From NCBI GenBank assembly GCA_026395275.1, contig JAPLZA010000037.1, positions 1 through 12,951 on the forward strand: a stretch of 12,951 nt of DNA, written 5' to 3'. Made by a program: the position numbers and the translations under genes. The stretch's first letter is position 1. Every line of letters starts with the position of its first letter. Of the stretch, positions 1-6,799 are shown one piece after another. Source of the stretch: Candidatus Staskawiczbacteria bacterium. GTDB taxonomy: Bacteria; Patescibacteriota; Minisyncoccia; Minisyncoccales; Staskawiczbacteraceae. Below the pieces are notes generated by a model. The model was given only the letters and a program-made list of their open reading frames with translations, did not search any database and was not told where the DNA came from.

Positions 1-1
1 C

Positions 2-1396
2 CCGCTCACATATGGGGAGGATTATGACTCTTCGCGTCCATTCATCGAACAACTTGTTGAATTGCAATCAAAGGTTCCACACCCTCACCAAGTTGGCGCC
101 AAAAATGTTAATTGCGATTGGACCGATGATTGGTGGGAATCACGCGAGTGTTATCTTTGCCGCTCTGGATATAGAAACGAATATTTGAGTTATGCCTATC
201 GCGTTTTTACTTCCAAAAATTCTATTGATCTCACATATTGTTCAGATGTTGAGCGTTCTTATGATTGCCTGTACTGTTTTAAAAGTTATAACCTAAAATA
301 TTCTTTTAATTCCCGCGATTGTATGGATAGTTCATTTTTATATGATTGCCGAAACTGCCAGAATTGTTTTATGTGTTGGAATTTAAGAAATCAAAAATAT
401 TGTATTCTAAACCAGCCTTATTCTAAAGAGGAGTATGAAAAAAAGATTAAAGAATATAATTTAAAATCACGAACAGCAGTCGATGAGTTGAAAAAAGATT
501 TTTGGCAGCATATCCGTCAAGACGCTGTGCATCGACAGAATTATAATATTCAAACGGTGCAATCTGCGGGGAATTTTCTTAACAATGATAAAAATTGTTA
601 TCAAAGTTATTTTATCGATGATTCAGAAAATTGCAGGTATTGTTTTCGAGGCGCTATGTCCAAGGACTGTATAGACCAAGTAAGTTGTGGTGTTACGGAA
701 AAATCCGGACTGGGAGTCCTAGACCAATGGGGATATGAAAACATTTGCAACCTATATACGACAAACTGTCGCTACGGCGCTTATTTAGACAACTGCGAAG
801 AATGCGAGTATTGTTTTGGGTGCGTGGGGTTGCGCAAAAAAAAATATTGCATCCTTAACAATCAATATACCGAGAAAGAATATAAAGAACTTAATGCAAA
901 GATAAAAAACGACATGAAAAGAAACGGAGAATGGGGAAAGTCTTTTCCGCTTCCGGCAGCGTATGCAGGATACAATGTTTCTTTAGCACAAATGATGTTT
1001 CCCATAACAAAGGATCAAGTTCTTAAGTTCGTCGCTAAATGGGAAAAAACCGTTGAACCACGCTATGAGAATATTGTTAGAGGAGATGATCTACCAGATA
1101 CTATTAAAGAGGTTAGTGATGAAATTATAAAACAGCGTATTTTGTGTCCGGAAACAAAATTAAGCTATAATATCACCAGAGAAGAACTGTCTTTTTATAG
1201 AGAGCATGGTATTCCGCTTCCTCAGAGACATTTTGATTGGCGCACTCTAGAACGTTTTAAACCATTTAGCTTAATGGTGATTTCGCAAAGAGGAGCCTGT
1301 AATTATTGTAAAAAAGAAATTGAACACTATTATAGCCCCGAGCTTGGATTCAAAAAAATAGCATGCTTGGAATGTTATCAGCGTGAAGTAGTATAA
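2..1396 (+). CDS. Cys-rich zinc-ribbon/solenoid protein, array gene A (5' end outside window)
   Basis: The frame is open to the left edge and its first codons (PLTYGEDYDSSRPFIEQLVE) match the post-ribbon segment of the five downstream paralogues. The true start is therefore upstream of the window, and the TTG at 62 is not a start. What remains is 464 residues with 29 cysteines. It holds two Cys/Asn/Tyr-rich repeat stretches, each closed by a cap motif (CWNLRNQKYCILNQPYSKEEY; GCVGLRKKKYCILNNQYTEKEY), a charged linker between them, and a C-terminal module ending CLECYQREVV. That module is eroded compared with its paralogues: its first CxxC is CPET and the usual CPxCRH is replaced by QRHFDWRT, so one metal site looks lost, while the last pair (CNYC, CLEC) is intact. 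No signal peptide or membrane segment is visible in the part present. Function unknown; metal binding is inferred from the cysteine spacing. Gene B starts 9 bases after the stop. Confidence -1.
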   Translation, partial: PLTYGEDYDSSRPFIEQLVELQSKVPHPHQVGAKNVNCDWTDDWWESRECYLCRSGYRNEYLSYAYRVFTSKNSIDLTYCSDVERSYDCLYCFKSYNLKYSFNSRDCMDSSFLYDCRNCQNCFMCWNLRNQKYCILNQPYSKEEYEKKIKEYNLKSRTAVDELKKDFWQHIRQDAVHRQNYNIQTVQSAGNFLNNDKNCYQSYFIDDSENCRYCFRGAMSKDCIDQVSCGVTEKSGLGVLDQWGYENICNLYTTNCRYGAYLDNCEECEYCFGCVGLRKKKYCILNNQYTEKEYKELNAKIKNDMKRNGEWGKSFPLPAAYAGYNVSLAQMMFPITKDQVLKFVAKWEKTVEPRYENIVRGDDLPDTIKEVSDEIIKQRILCPETKLSYNITREELSFYREHGIPLPQRHFDWRTLERFKPFSLMVISQRGACNYCKKEIEHYYSPELGFKKIACLECYQREVV

Positions 1397-1397
1397 A
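1392..1397 (+). promoter_or_regulatory. Possible -10 box before gene B
   Basis: TATAAA overlaps the stop codon of gene A and ends 8 bases before the ATG of gene B. It is weaker than the boxes before genes C, E and F. It has no TG extension and no good -35, but the spacing would still give a transcript with almost no leader. Listed because the same arrangement recurs at most array junctions. Confidence -1.
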
Positions 1398-1405
1398 TTT
1401 TAATT

Positions 1406-3202
1406 ATGAATCAAGAAACCCTGGCCGGGCAGGCCAAACAATGCCAAAATTGTAAAAAAGACTTTGTAATAGAGCCGGAAGATTTTAATTTCTATTCAAA
1501 AATGAAGGTACCCGCACCGACTTGGTGCCCAGACTGTAGAATGCAGAGGAGATTGGCTTTTAGGGATGTGCGTGTTTTGTATAAAAGGAAAAGTGACAAT
1601 AATGGCAAGATGATATTTTCTATTTTTCCAGAGTCGTCGCCCTATAAAGTTTATGATCGCGATTACTGGTGGTCCGATGCTTGGGATCCAATGCCATATG
1701 GAAAAGATTATGACTTTTTACGTCCGTTTTTTGAACAACTTAAAGAATTAAGCCTTAAAGTGCCCGCGCCAAGTCAAACAGCTTGGAATATGGTAAACAG
1801 TGATTATTGCACTGGAGCTAACGGTTTAAAAAATTGTTATTTAACATTTGTAGCTGTTGAAAGTGAAGATTGTATGTATAGTTCTTGGATAAACAAAACA
1901 AGAGGATGTATAGATGTAACGCAATTAGAATCATGTGAACAGTGTTATGAATCCTTTAGCCTTTTGAAATCAAATAAAGTATTTTTTTCTTATGATTGTG
2001 AAGAGTGTGTCGATGTTTGGTTCTCTAGAAATTTACAGGGGTGCATGAATTGTATAGGGTGTGCTAATTTGCGTAACAAGCAATACTATATTTTTAACCA
2101 ACCTTATTCTAAAAAAGATTACGAGAAGAAATTTTTAGATTTTAATTTGGGGTCTGTAAAAAGTTTAGAAGAATTTGCAAAAAACTCAGAAGAATTTTTA
2201 TCGAAAAACATTGTTAGATATGTTCAAGGTAAACATAATTTTAATGTTTCCGGAGAATATATCAATAATTCTAAAAACGTTCGCGACTCGTATTATGTTA
2301 TTGGTGGAGAAGATTGTAAATATTCACAATATTTAATAACGCCTCCTATTAGAGATTGTATGGACTTATCACATTGGGGAGAGGGGGTAGAGCTTATTTA
2401 TGAAACATCAAGCTGTGGAGTAAATTCTTCTAGAATTAAATTTAGCTACAGAACATATAGAGAATCTCATGATTGCGAATATTGTTTTCAGTGCGCAAAC
2501 TGTTCATATTTGTTTGGTTGTGTTGGCCTGCAGAAAAAGCAATATTGTATTTTTAATAAACAATATACAAAAGAAGAATATGAAGAATTAGTGCCTAAGA
2601 TTATTGCGCACATGAATGAAATGCCTTATGTAGATAAGAAGGGGAGTACATATAAATATGGAGAATATTTTCCAGCAGAGCTTTCACCTTTTTCTTACAA
2701 CGAAACAGTCGCTCAAGACGATTTCCCGTTAACAAAAGAAGAGGCAATTACAGAAGGTTATAGATGGAAAGACCCCGATGAGAAAGATTATAAAATTACT
2801 TTACAATCAGAAAATATTCCAGATAATATTAAAGACATAAAGGATAATATTCTCAACGAGACTATTGGATGCCTACACAAGGGAGGGTGCCAAGACAAAT
2901 GCACAGTGGCTTTTCGTATAACAAAAGCAGAGCTCGATTTTTATAGGGCCAATAAACTTCCAATTCCTAGATTGTGCCATAACTGTAGACACGTAAGGCG
3001 CGCCAAGGATAAGAGTCCATTGAAGTTGTGGCATAGAAAATGCGCTTGTTCTGGGGAGAAATCTGGTAATGGAATATATCAAAATCAAACAAAACACTCT
3101 CACGGAGATAAGCATTGTTCTAATGAATTTGAAACGCCATATTCACCAGATAGAAAAGCGATAGTTTATTGTGAACAATGTTACCAACAAGAAGTGGTAT
3201 AA
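1406..3202 (+). CDS. Cys-rich zinc-ribbon/solenoid protein, array gene B
   Basis: Full-length family member of 598 residues. The start ATG gives the family N-terminus MNQET, here followed by five extra residues (LAGQA) before CQNC. Order of parts: N-terminal ribbon with CxxC at 13/16 and CPDC at 41/44; a second ribbon half whose cysteines are missing (SDNNG and VYDRD where genes E and F have CxxC and VYCxxCY); repeat stretch 1 at about 130-231, closed by GCANLRNKQYYIFN; Lys/Glu-rich linker at about 232-280; repeat stretch 2 at about 281-384, closed by GCVGLQKKQYCIFN; a conserved connector (YNETVAQDDFPLTKEEA); and a C-terminal ribbon module at 489-598 with a His-containing insert (CAC ... HSHGDKHC, residues 546-571). 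There is no signal peptide, so it is probably cytoplasmic. No Shine-Dalgarno is seen upstream, where TATAAA sits 8 bases before the ATG. Family recognised by comparison with its neighbours; function unknown. Confidence -1.
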   Translation: MNQETLAGQAKQCQNCKKDFVIEPEDFNFYSKMKVPAPTWCPDCRMQRRLAFRDVRVLYKRKSDNNGKMIFSIFPESSPYKVYDRDYWWSDAWDPMPYGKDYDFLRPFFEQLKELSLKVPAPSQTAWNMVNSDYCTGANGLKNCYLTFVAVESEDCMYSSWINKTRGCIDVTQLESCEQCYESFSLLKSNKVFFSYDCEECVDVWFSRNLQGCMNCIGCANLRNKQYYIFNQPYSKKDYEKKFLDFNLGSVKSLEEFAKNSEEFLSKNIVRYVQGKHNFNVSGEYINNSKNVRDSYYVIGGEDCKYSQYLITPPIRDCMDLSHWGEGVELIYETSSCGVNSSRIKFSYRTYRESHDCEYCFQCANCSYLFGCVGLQKKQYCIFNKQYTKEEYEELVPKIIAHMNEMPYVDKKGSTYKYGEYFPAELSPFSYNETVAQDDFPLTKEEAITEGYRWKDPDEKDYKITLQSENIPDNIKDIKDNILNETIGCLHKGGCQDKCTVAFRITKAELDFYRANKLPIPRLCHNCRHVRRAKDKSPLKLWHRKCACSGEKSGNGIYQNQTKHSHGDKHCSNEFETPYSPDRKAIVYCEQCYQQEVV

Positions 3203-3203
3203 T
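3195..3203 (+). promoter_or_regulatory. Extended -10 box overlapping stop of gene B
   Basis: TGGTATAAT is a perfect match to the bacterial extended -10 element (TGnTATAAT). It is formed by the last Val codons plus the TAA stop of gene B. It ends 10 bases before the ATG of gene C, so transcription from the usual start distance would begin within a few bases of the ATG. No convincing -35 is present, which extended -10 promoters can tolerate. Because the bases are also coding, selection on the protein could explain part of the match. Confidence -1.
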
Positions 3204-3213
3204 AAAAAACAAC

Positions 3214-4941
3214 ATGAAGCAAGAAACCAAACAATGTCAAAATTGTAAAAACAAGTTCGTGGTTGAGCCCGAGGATTTTAATTTCTACGAAAAAATGAAA
3301 GTGCCTGCACCAACTTTTTGTGCAGACTGTAGAATGCAGAGGCGTCTTATTTGGAGGAACGAAAGGACTCTTTATAAAAGAAAATGCAACGCACCTGGCC
3401 ACACAGAAGACCTTATTTCAATGTATGCCCCCGAGCACACATTTCCCGTTTATGATCATGAATATTGGTACAGCGACAATTGGGACTCGTTAGATTACGG
3501 TAAGGATTATGATTTCTCAAAACCATTTTTTAAACAATTTGAGGAGCTTTTGCTTGCTGTGCCACATGTAGCTCTTTTTGATAGTAAGTCGTTTAATTCT
3601 AATTACTGCAACCTTGTTGTAGAGCAGAAAAATTGTTATCTTGTCAGTGCCGGCTGGGGAAATGAGGATTCTATGTATAGCAACAGAATTGCTTATTGCA
3701 AAAATACTCTTGATTCTTATGTTTCGCATAAAACTGAGTTTGGGTATGAAAATGTTTATTGCAAAGAATCAAATCAATTAAGATTTAGCCTTAGAAGCGA
3801 GAGTTGCGTAAACTCCTATTTTCTTTATGACTGCAGAAATTGTTCAAACTGTATTTGTTGTTATAACTTAAGAAATAAAAGTTATTGTATTTTTAATCAA
3901 CAATATACAAAAGAAGAGTATGCAAAAAAGGTAGAGGAATTGAATCTGGGAAGCTATAAGTCTCTTCAGGCGCTGGCAGAAAAATTTAAGAGTATGAAAT
4001 TGAAAGCCATTAACCGTTTTGCTTACTTAATAAACACTCAAAATGTTATTGGAGATAATGTGGAAGATTCTCGCAATTGTTATCATTGTTTTGATTTAGA
4101 TGGTGACGCGGAAAATTCTAAATATTGTCATTGGTCAACTAGGGGACTGAAAGATTGCTATGATTCCGGCCCAGGAGCTGGTGGTTCGTCGGAATTACTT
4201 TATGAGGGGATTAGTATTGGTGTTAAAAATGCTCGTTGCAAACTTGGAGCAATTGTTTGGTATTCTCATGATGCACAGTATTGTTATAATTGTCAGGATT
4301 CTCATGATCTTTTTGGTTGTGTTGGTATGCGAAATAAACAGTATTGCATTTTTAATAAACAATATACAAAAGAGGGGTATGAAAAGTTGGCGTCTAAAAT
4401 TATTGAGCACATGAACGAAATGTCCTATGTTGATAGAAAGGGAAGAGTGTATAAATATGGGGAATTTTTTCCGGCTGAAATTTCGCCATTTACTTACAAC
4501 GAAACAGTCGCCCAAGATTATATGCCGTTAACCGAAAAAGATGCCATGGACAAAGGTTTTAATTGGCGACCAATTAGTAGCAAAAACTACAAGGAAACTA
4601 TTTCTTGGAAAAAATTGCCAGACACTATAAAAGAGGTTTCTGATTCTATTTTAGATGAGGTTATCGGTTGTGCTCATGAAGGTAAGTGTGATGACCAATG
4701 CACGGGCGCTTTTAAAATTGTAAAAGATGAACTTGATTTTTATAAGCGAATGAATTTACCACTGCCAAGACTTTGCCCAAATTGTCGCCATTATGGGCGC
4801 GTGAGGCAAAGAAATCCTATGAAACTTTGGCATAGAAAATGTATGAAATCCGGATGTACTAATGAGTTTGAAACATCATATGCTCCAGATAGGCCAGAAA
4901 TAGTTTACTGCGAAGGATGCTATCAAAAAGAAGTATATTAA
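3214..4941 (+). CDS. Cys-rich zinc-ribbon/solenoid protein, array gene C
   Basis: Protein of 575 residues. The frame is open further upstream, but the ATG at 3214 gives the family N-terminus MKQETKQCQNC, follows the stop of gene B by 11 bases and avoids overlap, so it is preferred to the TTG at 3178. Parts: N-terminal ribbon (C8/C11, C36/C39); second half-site with one cysteine left (RKCNAPG, then VYDHEYW); repeat stretch 1 closed by CYNLRNKSYCIFN; linker; repeat stretch 2 closed by GCVGMRNKQYCIFN; connector YNETVAQDYMPL; C-terminal module at 486-575 (CPNCRH, RKCMKSGC, YCEGCYQKEVY). It is the only member ending in Tyr, and its stop context does not form TATAAT (TATATT instead). No signal peptide or membrane segment is seen. 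A perfect extended -10 box lies 10 bases before the ATG, overlapping the stop of gene B. Function unknown. Confidence -1.
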   Translation: MKQETKQCQNCKNKFVVEPEDFNFYEKMKVPAPTFCADCRMQRRLIWRNERTLYKRKCNAPGHTEDLISMYAPEHTFPVYDHEYWYSDNWDSLDYGKDYDFSKPFFKQFEELLLAVPHVALFDSKSFNSNYCNLVVEQKNCYLVSAGWGNEDSMYSNRIAYCKNTLDSYVSHKTEFGYENVYCKESNQLRFSLRSESCVNSYFLYDCRNCSNCICCYNLRNKSYCIFNQQYTKEEYAKKVEELNLGSYKSLQALAEKFKSMKLKAINRFAYLINTQNVIGDNVEDSRNCYHCFDLDGDAENSKYCHWSTRGLKDCYDSGPGAGGSSELLYEGISIGVKNARCKLGAIVWYSHDAQYCYNCQDSHDLFGCVGMRNKQYCIFNKQYTKEGYEKLASKIIEHMNEMSYVDRKGRVYKYGEFFPAEISPFTYNETVAQDYMPLTEKDAMDKGFNWRPISSKNYKETISWKKLPDTIKEVSDSILDEVIGCAHEGKCDDQCTGAFKIVKDELDFYKRMNLPLPRLCPNCRHYGRVRQRNPMKLWHRKCMKSGCTNEFETSYAPDRPEIVYCEGCYQKEVY

Positions 4942-4945
4942 ATAT

Positions 4946-6637
4946 ATGGACCAAGAAACTCGTAATTGTAACAATTGTAAGCAAGAGTTCGTGATTGAGC
5001 CCGACGATTTTTCATTCTACGCGAAAATGAAAGTTCCCGCACCAACATGGTGCCCTCAATGTAGATTTCGCCGAAGAATCATTTGGAGAAATGAACGAAA
5101 ATTATTTCGTGGTAAGAGTGCCTTAACCGGGAAGAATCTTTTTACCCTTTTTTCTCCGGAGTCAGGATATACTATTTATCACAATGAGGAATGGTGGGGC
5201 GGATACGATCCGCTTGCTTATGGGCAGGAGGTAGATTTTACGCGACCGTTTTTTGTTCAACTTTTTGAATTAAACAAAAAGGTTCCTAAGCCATCTGGAA
5301 GTAGAATCAGAATAGTAAACAGCGAGTATTCTGACAATGCTTCAGACCTTAAAAATTGTTATCTTATGTTTAATTCTAATTTTACAGAAGATAGCGCGTA
5401 TGGAAACGGCGTGGACCACTGTCAATTTTGCTATGATAACTCCCATATTCAAAGTTGCGAGAGGTGTTACCACTCTTTTTGGCTTACTAATTGCTATCAA
5501 ACTCATTTTTCTTCTCGTTGCGAAGACTGCACGGATGTTTGGTTTTCAAAAGATTGTCGAGGTTGTAACAACTGCATTGGTTGTGTGAATCTGCGCACCA
5601 AAAATTATTGTATTTTTAATGTTCAATATTCAAAAGAAGAATATCAAGCTAAATTAAAAGAATTTAATTTAGCTTCTTGGAAAAATATTGTTGGGATGAA
5701 TAAAAAGGCAAAAGAATTTTGGCTTAAGTTTCCCAACAAATTTATGCAGGGAATAAAAAACCAAAATGTTTCTGGAGAATTTATTACACATTCTAAAAAT
5801 GTTATTGATAGTTATCTTGTAAGAGAAAGTGAAAATTTACGTTATGTACAATATTCTCAAGTGCCTAGCTCGAAAGATTGTTATGATTTATCGCTTGGTG
5901 GATGTAACGCAGAACAAATTTATGAGGGTTCTGTGTGTGGTTGGGGAGCTTCTAACATTAAATTTTGCTGGGAATGTTGGCACGAGGCTTTTAATATGGA
6001 GTATTGCATGTATTGCCATGGTTCATCGAATCTTTTTGGTTGTTCAGGAGTGCAGAATAAACAGTATTGTATTTTAAACAAACAATATTCAAAAGAAGAA
6101 TATGACGCGATGGTTTTAAAAATAAAGAAGCACATGGATGAAATGCCATATATAGACAAAATGGGAAGAATTTATAAATACGGAGAATTTTTTCCTGCGG
6201 AAGCTTCTCCTCACGCTTATACAAGCAGTATTTCTCCCGACCATTTTCCTTTGACAAAAGAACAAGCGCTTGCTCAGGGTTTTCGTTGGGAAGAGCCAAA
6301 TCCTACTGAATATCAAACCACTAAAGACGCCAAAGATCTTCCAGACAATATTGAAGATGTTGGCACAGAAATATTTAAAGAAGTTTTTAAATGTGAAAAA
6401 TGTGCCCGTGCTTATCGTATTGTAGATTCAGAATTACAATTTTTAAGGCAGATGAAAATTCCCGTGCCACATTGGTGTGTGGATTGCAGGCATAAAGACC
6501 GCATAAGTCAAAGGAATCCTGCTATATTCTATGATAGGAAATGTGATAAGTGCGGTAAAGATATAAAAACCTCTTATGCTCCCAATCGGTCAGAAATCGT
6601 CTACTGCGAGCAATGTTACCAACAAGAAGTGGTATAA
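4946..6637 (+). CDS. Cys-rich zinc-ribbon/solenoid protein, array gene D
   Basis: Protein of 563 residues, the clearest C-terminal ribbon in the array. The start ATG gives MDQETRNCNNC. Parts by residue: N-terminal ribbon with C8/C11 and C36/C39; degenerate second half-site (GKSALTGKN, YTIYHNEEW, no Cys); repeat stretch 1 at about 125-225, closed by GCVNLRTKNYCIFN; charged linker at about 226-275; repeat stretch 2 at about 276-378, closed by GCSGVQNKQYCILN; connector with YKYGEFFPAEASP and FPLTKEQA; C-terminal module at 483-563 with four CxxC pairs (CEKC, CVDC, CDKC, CEQC). Four bases separate it from the stop of gene C. There is no Shine-Dalgarno; an AT-rich TATATT lies 6 bases before the ATG. 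Its final codons and stop make the extended -10 box in front of gene E. Probably a soluble cytoplasmic protein; function unknown. Confidence -1.
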   Translation: MDQETRNCNNCKQEFVIEPDDFSFYAKMKVPAPTWCPQCRFRRRIIWRNERKLFRGKSALTGKNLFTLFSPESGYTIYHNEEWWGGYDPLAYGQEVDFTRPFFVQLFELNKKVPKPSGSRIRIVNSEYSDNASDLKNCYLMFNSNFTEDSAYGNGVDHCQFCYDNSHIQSCERCYHSFWLTNCYQTHFSSRCEDCTDVWFSKDCRGCNNCIGCVNLRTKNYCIFNVQYSKEEYQAKLKEFNLASWKNIVGMNKKAKEFWLKFPNKFMQGIKNQNVSGEFITHSKNVIDSYLVRESENLRYVQYSQVPSSKDCYDLSLGGCNAEQIYEGSVCGWGASNIKFCWECWHEAFNMEYCMYCHGSSNLFGCSGVQNKQYCILNKQYSKEEYDAMVLKIKKHMDEMPYIDKMGRIYKYGEFFPAEASPHAYTSSISPDHFPLTKEQALAQGFRWEEPNPTEYQTTKDAKDLPDNIEDVGTEIFKEVFKCEKCARAYRIVDSELQFLRQMKIPVPHWCVDCRHKDRISQRNPAIFYDRKCDKCGKDIKTSYAPNRSEIVYCEQCYQQEVV

Positions 6638-6731
6638 TATAAAAATCTTATGAACCAAGAAACAAAAAAATGCCAAAATTGCAAAAAGGACTTCGTGATT
6701 GAGACTGACGATTTTACATTTTACGAAAAAA
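6614..6731 (+). repeat. 118-bp perfect direct repeat, copy 1 (D/E junction)
   Basis: By direct reading, this stretch is identical base for base to 8291-8408, an offset of 1677. It covers the last eight or so codons and stop of gene D, the intergenic bases with the extended -10 box, and the first 27 codons of gene E. Identity breaks sharply on both sides (6613 a versus 8290 t; 6732 t versus 8409 c), beyond which the genes are clearly diverged. That pattern suggests recent gene conversion or unequal exchange. Confidence -1.
6630..6638 (+). promoter_or_regulatory. Extended -10 box overlapping stop of gene D
   Basis: TGGTATAAT, formed by the terminal Val codons and stop of gene D, ends 11 bases before the ATG at 6650. 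No Shine-Dalgarno lies between. The expected transcript would have a leader of about 3 to 6 bases. It lies inside the 118-bp repeat, so it is not independent evidence from the box at 8307. Confidence -1.
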
Positions 6732-6787
6732 TGGGCGTACAGCCTCCGGTTTCTTGCCCAGACTGCCGATTTAAAATAAGAGCTTAA
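6650..6787 (+). pseudogene. 5' fragment of interrupted array gene E (45 codons, then TAA)
   Basis: The ATG gives the family N-terminus MNQETKKCQNC and the reading frame matches the paralogues through CPDCRFKIRA, then meets TAA at 6785-6787. The same frame continues directly after the stop with FRNEMTLYSRKC, which aligns with the paralogue segment FRDVRVLYKRK or WRNERTLYKRK. This is therefore a nonsense change inside an otherwise intact gene, not a frameshift and not two unrelated genes. The fragment alone would be a 45-residue peptide with both CxxC pairs of the first ribbon site. Nothing in the window suggests TAA is reassigned, since all other genes end normally on TAA or TAG. A sequencing error remains possible. 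Confidence -1.
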
Positions 6788-6799
6788 TTTCGTAATGAA

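Noticed and set aside
62..1396. TTG at 62 as the start of gene A
   Set aside because: The frame is open to the window edge and the residues before it match the family, so the gene is cut by the edge rather than starting here.
3178..3213. Upstream start of gene C overlapping the end of gene B
   Set aside because: The added residues match nothing in the paralogues, while ATG 3214 gives the conserved MKQET start.
6785..6787. Alternative genetic code with TAA read as sense
   Set aside because: TAA is used as the normal terminator of most genes in the window, and no other internal TAA is seen. Recoding at one site has no supporting signal.
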